Positions 44,354 through 54,465 of a stretch of DNA of 64,000 bases are shown here, piece by piece. The stretch spans positions 372,001 to 436,000 of the forward strand of contig JAILWY010000022.1 of assembly GCA_022113835.1 (NCBI GenBank). The letters run 5' to 3'. Position numbers and translations under genes: made by a program. The notes beneath the pieces were generated by a model that saw nothing but the letters and a program-made list of their open reading frames with translations, was not told the origin of the DNA and did no database searches. Positions within the stretch are counted from its first letter, which is position 1. Every line of letters begins with the position of its first letter. This stretch comes from Atopsyche davidsoni (taxonomy: Eukaryota; Arthropoda; Insecta; Trichoptera; Hydrobiosidae).

Positions 44354-44842
44354 TTGGTGCAGTTTGTAGAGTGGCTTGAAAACCGGTTCGCTCCTGTTGG
44401 AGCAGTGCTCGTGGAGCAGCTCTCGTGGAGCAGTTTTGAGATTTCCCATGCAATTAAAAATTTGACTCCGGCCTGGGAGACAATGGCCCGAACGTTTTTT
44501 TCACTTACGCGGTTGTTTCATTACACTGATTCGTCGCGGAGCCGCTTTTCTAGCTCGGGCTTGATTTATGGGTCTTTTTACCGCATTAGTCGCTTTAAGT
44601 CTGCCACACAAGCAGTTATGGTACTCGTAAGGTGTAACGTATCCGGAATTCATCTTCAATGGAACTGTATGTTAATGGTCTCGATGGACCCGCAAGTTTC
44701 TGGGGATGTTAATGACGTTGTCAAGTCAAAGATGTCAATCAATTCTCGGGGTCAGGGGTACGTGAAAGCGTATCATGGATATTACAAACGCCGGTGCATT
44801 GTGAATCTTGGAAGTCAAAATCATCTGTTATATACAGGGTGA
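44354..44842 (+). other. Uncharacterised open frame of 162 codons
   Basis: Starts MVQFVEWLENRFAPVGAVLV and ends at a Tc1-type terminus ('tatacagggtgattcc', 44831). The N-terminal codons lie inside the ACCGGTT repeat family. No motif, signal peptide or membrane segment recognised, and no neighbouring coding signal. Could be chance; kept because it is the longest plus frame free of known elements. Confidence 0.15.
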
Positions 44843-45508
44843 TTCCAAAACGAGTCGCAGACATCGACGAAGTCTTTTAAGAGTGGTGCTACAATCGTGC
44901 TCTGGTAAACCTGTTTGTTGCGATTTTAGAGTTTTCGCACCAAGTTTTCTGGAAACACCCCAGTTCAGTGGCAGGACATGAATCCCATAAGGAGTAGAAT
45001 ATGAAGTTGCAGAGTCGATCAAGTGAAGTGATAGGTCAATCTCTCTCGTTCTGGATCCAGTTGGGAGCAGACCGCGAGTGGGTCCGCTCTAGATCATTTA
45101 CACCTCCGGAGGCAGTAACGAGCGAAAGTAGAGTCTGGGAACGTGTCTGCGCGGCCCGCATTCAAATACGTATACTTAGTTTGATCCCACGGTGTATATG
45201 AGGCGTGTTATCCAGCCGCACAATGCGTCTTCTAAATCTACAGCGTGACTCGCAGCTTGCGAAATTCACTGCAGCACCCGAAACAGCCGGAGCGTATATA
45301 TTATCTTGAGGGCAGAATTTGACTTAATACTTCCCGGTTTATGCAAGTGATCTAGATTTTTTAGTGAAACCACACCTTTTTAAAAATAGTTTATTAATTT
45401 AATTTTGCTGTAGCTTGTCGCACACGGCCGCGATAGGCTATCTCCAGGATGTGGTCGCAGTCACGGGGTATTATCTGGCTCGCGTAACAGGCGTCCATAC
45501 AGCGACTA
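44843..45508. other. Unassigned stretch starting at a Tc1-type end
   Basis: TATACAGGGTGATTCCAAAA at 44831 looks like the outer end of a TA-target element. A matching inverse end was not found within 1 kb. The rest is unassigned. Confidence 0.35.
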
Positions 45509-45790
45509 AAGGCCTCTATACACGTAGCAACAAAACGTGCTACTGAGTTGCAGCTAGCCAATAGCGTCCTACATACAAAAATCTAAAATATAGAGACACT
45601 ATTGACTGGATGCAAGTCGGTTGCGATGTGTGTAGAGGCTTTTTAGGTCTTTAGGCCCCTACACACGTAGCAACAAATCTCACCACTTGCAGCTAGACAA
45701 TAGCGTCCCATTATTTTGGATATTTTTTTTTATGTAGGACGCTATTGGTTAGCTGAGAATTCGCTTGCAAACGTCGCAGCTATTTTTTCA
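45509..45790. repeat. Two adjoining copies of the 'TAGCCAATAGCGTCC' repeat
   Basis: Copy 1 (45509-45645) is itself inverted: 'ggcctctatacacgtagcaac...gttgcagctagccaatagcgtcc' and 'gcaagtcggttgcgatgtgtgtagaggc'. Copy 2 (45653-45790) repeats the same order. Fragments lie at 13.4, 14.5, 15.0, 17.3, 22.8, 41.4 and 58.1 kb. Palindromic and non-coding; MITE-like. Confidence 0.65.
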
Positions 45791-47239
45791 AAATATTCTG
45801 TATTTAATCGGTACATACGAAAGTGTTTATTTATTAAAAATAGCTTATAAACAAACAATGCCACAGTTTAAATAAATAATTATTGATTGATATTTCTGAT
45901 TGATCTGCAATATTAATTGCTTTTTTTTTTTAATTATCTTAAATCATAAATATTTTGATGTAGATAATTTTTAATACAATAAACGCAAATGTGACCGCAT
46001 TGAATTTTTTATCGCATTTCTTTACAGATTATTTTAAATTCGTGTCAGTCAGCATTATCTCTCATTTTTTTTATTATGAGAATAATAATTCGCAATTTTA
46101 AAAATAAACCACATCCCTCTTTTTTAATATGAAGTAAGACGCCGGCATGATGTTTTAAAAAAATCAGTGGATCAAGTGACATTTGCCAAAAAAATAATTT
46201 GCATTTAAATTAATTGCAAAAAAACACTTGTTAAGTGTCAATTAACTGATCGGCAATTCTGCAGTCCGATTTATTCGCCGTTTGCCCGTTTGACCTCGGC
46301 CTATGCAGGGGCTCATTAGTTGAGACTAACGACTCCCGTTTAAACCCGTTTGGGTTTAATTAATTCCGACACAAAGGGGAACCCGTCAGGTGTCAATTAA
46401 AACAAAATGTATTTAGAATTTTTAACAGCTACAAATAAAAAAAAAATCGTAGTCACTACATTTTGATCGCACACTAATGAAACTGACTGGCTTGAGTTTA
46501 ACTTGCAATACTGCAAAACCAGACTAACGCTAGCGTTGATACGATTTTCCAGGTGCAATTAGGTAGAGATCAGAATCAGATTGGATTTATACGCACCTGA
46601 TTGGGTGAGAGGTATCTCACCTGTATATGTCCACAGGTGATATGATGAAACGTGGGTCCAGTAGATATTGCCGCCTGCTTGCCGAGGCAACGGTTCCGAG
46701 TTCGTGGTTATGATTGGTTATACTTTCTATGGATAGAATAACTAGACCAGTCGTGTCCATAAGGTTGAAGCCATGCTTTGAATTAGAAAAGCAATACACA
46801 AGCTAGCGCACTGTCTGGTGTTTGATATTATTATAATATCATGACTACATACTTGGTGATTTCTCATAGTTTTGTGTGAAGAGCATCTTGCTGCAAAACA
46901 CGTGGTAATTTTTAATCTAATCTTCCACTAATCTACCTGCGCAGGTGATCACGTGTATGTGTTAGAGTCGCCGTATTGACAGTCAAATGAGCTAGCTGGA
47001 CTATGATGCTCTGATAACAGGTGATAAGGACTCTCTTGTAAACTAAACGCTGTTGCGTATCTCCCCACACTAAAATGCCGTGATAAGGCGTAACTGTAAA
47101 GCGGCAACCCGCAAACGGAACTTATTATCTCTGTTATATTGCTACGTGTAAAGTCTGCTTTACTGGATACAAAACTTAGGATATCTGCAGACGTGTGCAT
47201 ACTCTCCGTTGAATACTCTCTCCAATGAATTTAAAGTAA
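45791..47239. other. AT-rich stretch, unassigned
   Basis: Three 'caggtgat' motifs (46634, 46944, 47018) are scattered. No gene or element ends. Confidence 0.4.
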
Positions 47240-47645
47240 ATTATGCTGCTTCGCCTTCTTCTGTTGCCTCTCCTCATAGGAGATTGGTGACCATTTCCTC
47301 GAACATCCTGGGGCAGTCTCACCAAAACGGCTCCACTTTCGATCCATTTAAACTTCCTTCTTCCTCTTCGATTTTTCCTTGAACAATCAGCTGGAGAATG
47401 CTATAGGATGTATCCAAAATTGGAGACCTCCCGCTTCCTTACCAACGCCAAGAGTTCTCTTTCTTTGCGCATTCTGTGCAAAACTCTCCAAGCTATGACT
47501 CCATAAAGGAGAACTGAGACGACATAACATTTGGTGAATCTCCATCGAGATTTCAGGGTTATATCTCTTGAGCATAGTACTCTCCTCAAATTATTTAATA
47601 TACTGCGCGCTGTCTCAATCCTCACTTTAATTTCACGCTGCAACC
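47240..47645 (-). pseudogene. LINE reverse-transcriptase C-terminal remnant (RTE-like), copy 2
   Basis: The minus strand starts EIKVRIETARSILNNLRRVL.. CSRDITLKSR.. CYVVSVLLYGVIAWRV.., then RERE LLALVRKREVSNFG, then shifts to the FGYIL..LIVQGKIEE region. E.K.RIE.AR...(N)...L......K.R..KCYV.SVLLYG is the post-palm region of RTE/CR1-type LINEs. The plus-strand 3' text 'gttgcctctcctcataggagattggtgaccatttcctcgaacat' matches copies at 9.9 and 54.5 kb. 5'-truncated and frameshifted. Confidence 0.82.
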
Positions 47646-47938
47646 AAATAAAATTAATAGTAAGTTTTTGGCAGCTCTTGTTATAAAATGGCGTAAGAGT
47701 TTCTTAGATAGTCTCAGTATAAAAAATCTAATGATTAACTTAGGTTATGACTGCAAGTGATAATCATAAAGTCTGCTGAGGTCACTGAACACTCGAAGTG
47801 CATTCGCGAGGGACCCTCACCCTGTAGCGGCGCCCGCGGGACTGAGACCAGAGCGCGCCGTGACGTCACGCGCTCCGCCCACCTCGTCCTCGCCAGGTGA
47901 GGTTCCCCACGCCATGGCCCCTATGGCTGTAGGTGTCG
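47646..47938. other. Short GC-rich patch with a perfect CRE palindrome
   Basis: TGACGTCA within GTGACGTCACG near 47861-47871, in a GC-rich block. A CREB/ATF-type site by motif only. Confidence 0.4.
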
Positions 47939-47946
47939 TTCTAGAA

Positions 47947-48385
47947 CAGTGCTTCTCAAAGTGGTCCCTTCGGACCCCAGGGGGTCCCTGGGATCATTCA
48001 GGGGGTCCTTAAAAAAATAAAATCGATTTGGGGGTCCCTGAACAACGTCAGGGGGTCCGCTCAAGGTTTAATATAATATACAAAAATTGTGACATATTTT
48101 TATTGATATGGAAGTTAAAATATTTAACAATGAATACATTATTAGCGATTTTTACGTCCTAGGTAAAATATAAATATAGACAGGTGCGTAAAATACAAGT
48201 AATAACAGGCATCGCGGTGAGTCAGGTAGGTTAATAGAGTCGATACTTGCACCAAGTCCATAATATGAATTTATGTAGTTTTTCACCCAGGGGCCGTAGG
48301 CAAGTTTTGACTATGAAAGGGGATCCGTAGGCAAGTTTTGACTATGAAAAGGGGTCCGTGGGCCAAAAGAGTTTGATAGCCACTG
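47947..48385. mobile_element. hAT MITE, family H4 copy 2
   Basis: Starts CAGTGCTTCTCAAAGTGG and ends AGTTTGATAGCCACTG (inverse), flanked by TTCTAGAA / TTTTAGAA (7 of 8). Inverse orientation to copy 1; only about two of the 31-bp subterminal units (48285-48365) against about five in copy 1. The middle 'gcgatttttacgt' and 'ataacaggcatcgcggtgagtcaggtaggttaata' are the same. Non-coding. Confidence 0.9.
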
Positions 48386-48611
48386 TTTTAGAATCATGAA
48401 TCGCAATTCTAGACGTTTTATCTCAAGAATAAATATATATATACATATGCATGTATTCCACACAGTTTCGACCTTTTTAAACAACGCAGATTGTCTGGTT
48501 ACGTTACGGTTGTCAGCGGTGTCTAGAGTCTGGTTAAGTGAGTTGGTAGTCTGCGAACATGTATTAGTCCTAGGCATAATTAGGTTAGTATAGGAAGGTG
48601 ACAGTGCGGGG

Positions 48612-48818
48612 GTGTGGGCGGGCTGTTCGACTCCCGGTAAGGCGATGTTCGCTCGGAGAAATTCGCAGCTGGCTAGGGAAGTGGGTGTCGCCGTGGAGGT
48701 GGACCCAAGTACTTGGAGTCGGCTCCGAACAGCAAGTCTGCATGCAGCACTTGCTGAAAATATCAGATCAGGAATTCCAATCCGGAAACCAGTTATGATA
48801 AAGAATTGCCGGCCGTAA
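48612..48818 (+). other. Short open frame, possibly an old coding fragment
   Basis: Reads MFARRNSQLAREVGVAVEVD, then PSTWSRLRTASLHAALAEN and SGIPIRKPVMIKNCRP, stop. Composition looks protein-like and the segment is free of known repeats, but I recognise no family. Could be a piece of a host or element gene. Confidence 0.2.
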
Positions 48819-48875
48819 ATATATCCTAACCGCATCGATGGCCTTTCTCCATCCCTCATTCCGTTGTATCTAGGG

Positions 48876-49533
48876 CAGAGGTTCCCAAACTTTTTGTCCC
48901 ATTTTCCTGTTTTTCGTAGGCCCCCTGCCTTGCTAATATTGAATTTTTACATTTGACCGGATTTTTTGTTGAAATCCGTTAAACAGGGGTCCGCTATATC
49001 GCCATTTTACTGTATACCTTTATAAATAAAAACACACAAAATGCAAATATAGTAACATTCACTAAACAAAATCAATGCTTTTAATAGGAGGGATGGCTTT
49101 GATAGCAATTTTTCAATATTTGGCTTCAAATAAGTCAGATTTAACTTAAATTCTTCTCGCCCAGTGATTTCCAATCTATTTCTTTTTTTTTGTGAGAAGA
49201 ATGGCAACCGCACTGAAACTCCTTTCCACGAGGAATGCAGATGGAAAAGCTATCAAAAACTTTCTTGCTATAGTCCATAATGCAGGATAAATAGCAGGTA
49301 TGTCTCTCTGAAGCCATGTGCTTATTTCGATCAATTCTTCTTGTAGTATGATTTCCGATTCTTCAATATCACCGTATGGATTGATCATCCACTGTGGTAT
49401 TTTGGTGATGACCTGCTTAAATGGGATCCACTCTCGTAGACCCCCATTTACAGTTCATGGACCCCCAATTTAATTTAATTTTTCGCTGCCATCGACCCTT
49501 GGGGGTCGATATTGACCACTTTGGGAACCTATG
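48876..49533 (-). mobile_element. hAT element, family H1 copy d, TSD ATCTAGGG
   Basis: Starts CAGAGGTTCCCAAACTTTTTG and ends CACTTTGGGAACCTATG. ATCTAGGG lies on both sides (48868-48875, 49534-49541), perfect. It carries the transposase C-terminal remnant and the pogo/Tigger-like piece (48950-49015), like copies b and the 5.3 kb copy. Directly followed by an H3 element. Confidence 0.93.
49007..49410 (-). pseudogene. hAT transposase C-terminal remnant (H1 copy d)
   Basis: The minus strand gives INPYGDIEESEIILQEELIE, WLQRDIPAIYPALWTIARKF, LIAFPSAFLVERSFSAVAIL and, after a shift, RLEITGREEFKLNLTYLKPN.. Same dimerisation region as 21683-22092. The TNEELKVQFRKGYQQF segment between EIST and WLQ is deleted (about 16 residues), and one frameshift follows at the lysine run. 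Confidence 0.85.
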
Positions 49534-49541
49534 ATCTAGGG

Positions 49542-49878
49542 CAGGGGTATCCAACCTTTTTGCACCCAAGAGCACATTCTAAAATGCCGGTCGGGCGGAG
49601 GGCACCATTTATTTTTTCAAGGTATATTTATAGTTGGACATAGGCAATAGTACGTATAATGCACAAATTTTTAAAAAATATTTTTTTATGTAAAATAAAT
49701 AATAGTATAAAATTATTAAGATATAATTATTCTCTGTATAATTACTAAATCTCATTTTTTTCATAATATTTTATTGTTATATTGAATAACTTCCTCATCG
49801 TGGTCGCACAGCGGCGGGCACAAGCAAAACGGTCGGCGGGCGCCATGGTGCCCGCAGGCACAAGGTTGGGGACCACTG
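49542..49878. mobile_element. hAT MITE, family H3 copy 2, TSD ATCTAGGG
   Basis: CAGGGGTATCCAACCTTTTTG ... AAGGTTGGGGACCACTG, flanked by ATCTAGGG (49534-49541, 49879-49886), perfect. Shares its interior with 23894-24293. The left duplication is simultaneously the right duplication of the H1 element, so the 8-mer occurs three times in a row around two different transposons. Confidence 0.93.
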
Positions 49879-49886
49879 ATCTAGGG

Positions 49887-50328
49887 CATCAAAGCAATGC
49901 TATTCTTTTAAGTTCCGACGTGTCGGTCCTGGTTGTGGGGCATCGATCTTCAGTTAAAGTTATACTTGGCTTATTTTTTTTTAAATATGCGCGCCTTGGG
50001 TTAGGTTAGTGTCGGCTGATTATGTTTCCGGCGGCGTCCGAACCGAGCGGATGTGCCTCTCTGAATTGCGATGATTATCTTGTCCAAAAAGCTGCTCCTC
50101 CGTGGAAGTCCGAACAATGCGACGGGAGCGCGTGATGAGACTTCTCAATCGTCCGGGGTTAAATTGTTTCGTGACATATCGACTGCTACAATAGCATAAT
50201 GAGACAGCGGTCATTTAATTGTAGCTTCGCAGACGCCTTTGTGAGACAGACGAATATATTAATAAGATCCATCTTTTGCAAGGTCGTCTGTATTGTCGTA
50301 CGTTTCCTTCACTTATACGGATATTATA
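49887..50328. other. Unassigned stretch
   Basis: Contains a 'ttccgacgtgtcgg' phrase related to the 38.6 kb hairpin. No gene recognised. Confidence 0.4.
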
Positions 50329-50781
50329 CAGGTGTCCAAAGAGAGTATCGGATATTTGTTAGTTCATTTCAACAAAAACTACTAGTAGTCAAGTGTTTTT
50401 TTTTTGTTGATTATAAGAATACAAAATGGAAAATTATTTCGATAAGATGATGTTATCCAAATGGTGACTGTTACGCGCTGCTGGCACTCTTGATTGATTG
50501 CTGATAACACGCTGACACATTTCTGACCTGATGTTTTGTTTCAATTCCGTCAGGTTCGTCGGATTATTCTCATAAACCCTACTTTTAAGGTATCCTCATA
50601 CGTAATAAGCAAGAGGGCTAAGGTCGGGGCTTCTGGGAGGCCAGTTGATGTTACCTCTACGTGAAATGACCTTATTAGGGAATTCGTTAACAGCTTCGAT
50701 TGATTGATTAGATGTATGGCAAGTGGGAACCACGTTCTTGAGTTGAAACCTTGAAACTCCTGCAACTTTTTGAACACCCTG
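50329..50781 (-). mobile_element. Tc1/IS630-like element relic F3, TA target
   Basis: Left end CAGGTGTCCAAAGAGAGTATCG, right end ACTTTTTGAACACCCTG, TA on both sides (50327-50328, 50782-50783). Contains the same C-terminal transposase segment on the minus strand as F1 and F2. 453 bp. Confidence 0.9.
50470..50777 (-). pseudogene. Tc1/IS630-like transposase C-terminal remnant F3
   Basis: Segments readable on the minus strand in more than one frame: LQEFQGFNSRTWF, SNQSIEAVNEFPNKV, then NINWPPRSPDLSPLAYYVWG, LKSRVYENNPTNLTELKQN and MCQRVISNQSRVPAARNS. One deletion removes the QQDG..CHT region and the ELF leucine. DY to AY near the third catalytic region is a further loss. Confidence 0.75.
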
Positions 50782-50867
50782 TATATAGATCTCGCTTCTC
50801 GCGTTTTAATGTGTGTGTGGATTCAAGTGCATTAATTATTTAAAATATTTCTCTATATAAAAACATC

Positions 50868-50945
50868 AAACTGTTATACTGACACAGGTGGGGCTTGAGC
50901 CCACACTGGTCCTTTCATCCGTAGTCTCGTCTATCGCGTCCTTCG
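50868..50945 (-). repeat. tRNA-like SINE head (degenerate)
   Basis: On the minus strand GTGGG-CTCAAGC-CCCAC forms a perfect 5-bp T-arm with a 7-nt loop, preceded by 'gactacggatgaaaggaccagt' in place of an anticodon arm. The A-box side is weak. SINE head rather than tRNA gene. Confidence 0.4.
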
Positions 50946-51282
50946 AGCCGGATGGCCGATCGTTGGAACTGTCCACTTCTCTGATGGAACTGCAGCGTGT
51001 CGGTGCGGTGGAGGACCTCGCTCTCGTCGGTTTTCGGTGGTAATTTTTAATTCCGAACCGGTTCTGCCGGGCCAGCTCCACCCGGGTTCAACGAATCGCG
51101 TCGACCCAGTGGCGGCGGACAAAAAACCCGACCGCGTCGTCTGCGGCGGGCGATGACATGTGCTGCGCAGACACGGCACCAATGGCTTTTTGCGCCCCTC
51201 TTAATCACAAAAAAAAAATAACAAACATCTTAGTAATCGATACACACACGAAACGATACCAGTTCAAGTCAAATTCTGATTC
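50946..51282. other. GC-rich patch, unassigned
   Basis: GC-rich at 50950-51190 with overlapping frames on the minus strand in two phases. No domain recognised. Confidence 0.4.
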
Positions 51283-51345
51283 TCATTACCCCATGTGATT
51301 CAATAGTTGGAAGGTAAGGGTGCTTACCACTGAACCGCGAGATTT
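51283..51345 (-). repeat. tRNA-like SINE head (A-box side)
   Basis: On the minus strand 'gcggttcagtggtaagcaccctta' resembles the D-arm/A-box of a tRNA. The remainder does not close into arms. It directly abuts a Penelope-type repeat. Confidence 0.3.
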
Positions 51346-51690
51346 TTTTCGTTTTTATTTGTGACCGGTTTCGCCAACCTTCCACGTTGGCATTATCAAA
51401 CAGAGTGAGATTTTATATAATAATAAGCAATTAGGTAAACAATTGTTAGAGTTGGAAAGAGAGAGAGTGATTGTCAGGTGGTAAGGGGTAATGTGATTTT
51501 AATGTACCTGACAAGTGGAGGATTCTATATAATTGCAAATTTTTGTGAACAAATGTGTTTATATTATAGGGGTAATTATATAAAGTAGTGGCTTTGGGGT
51601 GTAGCAGCAGTTATCCTGTGTTGGGGTTTGTCCTGTTATGTGTTTATTCTGTAAATAATAGATTTTTGCGCAGTAAATAGTTTTTTTTAA

Positions 51691-51931
51691 CCCTTTCCAC
51701 TCCGTTGGAGACAATGTGTCGACATGGTAAATTCCCTTGTCACTCCGTTGGCGACTATAGGTCGCCATAGTGCACCTTTTATTGTTTACCCTATAAGAAG
51801 TCTAGGTGCGTATTAGAGCAGGTATAAACCCTTTTTGTCAGTTTTGCAAAGTAATTACTGCCGTTCGGACGTATTCACATTGTTAAATTAAAAAAAAAAA
51901 ACAAACTAAAAAAAATCCGGAGTTCAAAGGG
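51691..51931. mobile_element. PiggyBac-like MITE inside the Penelope relic
   Basis: TTAA (51687-51690) CCCTTTCCACTCCG ... CGGAGTTCAAAGGG TTAT (51932-51935): inverted ends with the TTAA-type target, right copy mutated in one base. Internal direct repeats 'cactccgttgg.gac' (51699, 51742). The insertion supplies the stop codon that ends the GIY-YIG frame. Non-coding. Confidence 0.85.
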
Positions 51932-52140
51932 TTATTTATGTGATTTAGCAATAGGGAATAATAGTGGAGACTTATTGAAAATAACCTGGTCATTAAGCAG
52001 GTGCTCCGGTGTGTTATCTTTTATGCGATTGATTTCTAAAATATCTTGGCGATCGAGTTTCGTGCCTTTATTGTTAATATGCAAAATTTTGAGATTAGAG
52101 TTCTGGTTAAAGTCGTGCTTATTATGATGTTTCATCTCCC
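51932..52140 (-). pseudogene. Penelope-type GIY-YIG endonuclease C-terminal remnant
   Basis: The minus frame reads MKHHNKHDFNQNSNLKILHI then NNKGTKLDRQDILEINRIKD and LLNDQVIFNKSPLLF. H....(N)..ILH...KG..L..LE.LEI......LLN(D/E)Q......SPLL is the characteristic tail of Penelope polyproteins after the GIY-YIG core; the glutamate in LEINR would be the catalytic acidic residue of that core. Only about 65 residues remain and the frame ends at the MITE boundary. Motif-level identification by eye. Confidence 0.65.
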
Positions 52141-52149
52141 TTTTTCCAT

Positions 52150-52240
52150 CCTCTTATGTGAAAAATCACTCACGTATTTTACTCAAAAATATTAAAATAG
52201 AATCCCACCGAGTACTCTCTGTCAAAAATATTGAATTTCT
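52150..52240 (+). repeat. Penelope-type terminal repeat fragment
   Basis: 'gtgaaaaatcactcacgtattttactcaaaaatattaaaatagaatcccaccgagtactctctgtcaaaaatattgaatttctta', a 5' part of the repeat without the hammerhead-like block. Orientation relative to the relic next to it is opposite, so it may be a separate insertion. Confidence 0.5.
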
Positions 52241-52245
52241 TACTT

Positions 52246-53407
52246 GCACATGATTTAAATTTTAGCTCAGTTACGAGGTAAGACTCGCCGCAATAGACTA
52301 TCAAATCAGGTGAAATCAGTTTTATTGCACACAAAAAGTCATGTACATTAAATCGAATTTGCAAGCATATACGCTGTGGATAATTTTTCATGAGAAGAGA
52401 GAAGACTTTCCATTAATTGGAGAGAGAGAAGACAATAGGTCGGAAGTGCGCCAAATACTTGCCAGCCGTCCTGCTCGCCTCTCTAGCGCCGTCTCTCTCC
52501 AGCATCAGACGTGCTTAACGGTGCTCTCCAGATCGGCTGAACTCGTCAGAACTCCGCCAGGTCTCTATGGGAGACAAGCTCGTCAAGCCTTAGCGAGACC
52601 GCCTTGTGATGTCCTGGTTTTGATTCCGGGGTTTTATTATTTAAATTCGACCGGGGATCGAACCGAGGACCAAGAGTCAATCATTCTGAAGCATGCACCT
52701 GACGAGAGTTATCATCCATGATGGCCATGAAAATCTGCCACCTTTTCCCTATACGGAAAAGAACTCCACGACAACCGCTGTCGGCACTTCTCTGACTCTG
52801 GACTAGCACTCCAACCTTTAACACGACTTTCGCAATGCAAATGACCTTGATCATTTTTGTGCAATAGTGAATGATATATATTATTTACGTTTAACGTTAA
52901 TCGCGTTTTGGTGAATTTCTTACCTCTTACTTAAAATTATCACACACAAAAATTAACACATAAAACTTTTATATTTTAATATTTAATGTATATTTACATC
53001 TTAAGTCTTTGTATGATATTTCATGTAACAATTGCCGAGATGCATGCTCGGTTTTTCGGGACAAGTATCACAATAGTATGTAAAGCAAACAAAATAATGG
53101 TGTGATAAGTGAATATTGTGGGGGAGAAAAATGTCTATTTACAAAAACAAATTAGGACCATCAAATGAATGATTACGATAAGAAGTACAAGCAAAAAATA
53201 TATGGATTGATTAGGTACACATCTAATCATTTTCCCATTGCTGTCAAGATCGAACTGAGACCGCTGTCCACGGTGCAGTCTTTACGTAGTTTGAAAGGGA
53301 AATAACATCATCTTTGTAAAATTATATAGGCAGTGTTTAGGAACGAACTTTAAAGAAGAAGATCACATAAACATAATCAAGATATCACCATAAATACATC
53401 GAATTTC
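52246..53407. other. Unassigned stretch; possible SINE at 52.6-52.7 kb
   Basis: On the minus strand at 52650-52680 GGTTCGATCCCCGG is an exact B-box-like sequence, with 'taactctcgtcaggtgcatgc' upstream as a possible A-box region. The T-stem has one mismatch and no full cloverleaf closes. The remainder is AT-rich and unassigned. Confidence 0.35.
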
Positions 53408-53452
53408 GAAGTGGTGACCGAGACGCACCTCTCGAGTGCAAAGAGTTAACAC
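53408..53452. mobile_element. Solo piggyBac-like terminus
   Basis: CTCTCGAGTGCAAAGAGTTAA matches the right end of the 135-bp MITE at 38963-39097 (CTCGAGTGCAAAGGGTTAA). No matching left end is recognised upstream. Confidence 0.5.
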
Positions 53453-54465
53453 ACGACTTGAAAAATACCTAAAGAGCTCTTAATGACTGGGGATATATAT
53501 ATTTGTAAAAGTCTCTTCGCGTCATTACGCAATGACTGACTCCACATGGTCCACGCACAATAAAACACTCGTTTCGCAACATAGCATGTTGGAAATGCAA
53601 GCATTTATTAATTTCACAGCTATAAGCACGCGAGTCGGTGCGATTAATTGGCAAATGTTCTGCGCCTCTCGTTATTCCAACTTCCATCCAACTCTTGTAT
53701 CGGAGGGTAAAAGCATTATAGAACTGCATGATGCACACACACTTTTTATTTATTGTATATATATTTAGTAAACACCCACAAGTGCGTCTGCGGATCTCCC
53801 GGGTGACGTCCATACATGGTCATCCACCCATGGCTCCCATCATCTGCTGGTGACGCAATCGCCGACACTCACCTGGCCAGGTCACTAAATTATGGCACTC
53901 AGTCCGCGGGTACCAGCACATACAAATATGGCGTTTATCGAATCTGCCTGGCGAATTTCGATGCTTATTTATGTGCCGGTATATGTTGCAATGAATAATG
54001 TTGTTTTATCCCATTGCTTCACCGGTTAAGACGATTCGTATTTCATTTCGAAACTCGTAATATCTTCAATATCTGATTTTTGATAAACTGTACATAACCT
54101 ACTCGGCATTGATTTATTTGCAGGATTTTTTGCAATAAAATAAAATACGAAAACGCTGCGCTTGCAATCTGAACCTTACCTTAAAAACCTTAAAATCTGG
54201 AAGTCAACATAAAAAGTAGTTAGCGTTTAAAATAACAGCTGTGCAATCGCTGTTAAATTTAACCAATATTACAGAACTCATGTGATTCAGTATAGATCCC
54301 AAATAAATATTTTTATTGAAATATAATTCAATAGTACAACCACAATAGAAAATTAACGAAAATGTGTGGGAAGGCTGACCTGTATGCCTGTTTGTTTATG
54401 ATAAGCCACGGTCGGCACTCAAAGAGGCCAGAGCACACGTTTCAGTGCCTGAACTTCTTATCTTC
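53453..54465. other. Unassigned stretch
   Basis: Short frames on both strands (53469-53998), none with a recognised domain. AT-rich towards the end. Confidence 0.4.

Larger units (their letters stand above)
51355..52145 (-). mobile_element. Penelope-like element relic with GIY-YIG end and ribozyme-like terminus
   Basis: Reading minus: C-terminal GIY-YIG text (52140-51932), then a piggyBac MITE insertion (51931-51691), more 3' sequence, and at 51404-51361 the hammerhead-like block TTGATAA-TGCCAAC-loop-GTTGGC-GAAACCGGTCAC. Penelope-like elements encode an RT with a C-terminal GIY-YIG nuclease and carry hammerhead ribozymes in LTR-like repeats, so the two signatures together identify the class. 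The RT is missing (5' truncation). Confidence 0.72.

Noticed and set aside
44354..44842. 162-codon plus frame as a real gene
   Set aside because: Starts inside a repeat, ends at a transposon terminus, and shows no recognisable motif; listed only as an uncharacterised frame at low confidence.
48311..48859. 182-codon minus-strand frame
   Set aside because: It begins outside and ends inside the hAT MITE 47947-48385, so it cannot be one old gene; no motif recognised.
52640..52735. A tRNA gene on the minus strand from an exact B-box
   Set aside because: T-stem mismatch and no closing D- or acceptor arms; at most a SINE head.
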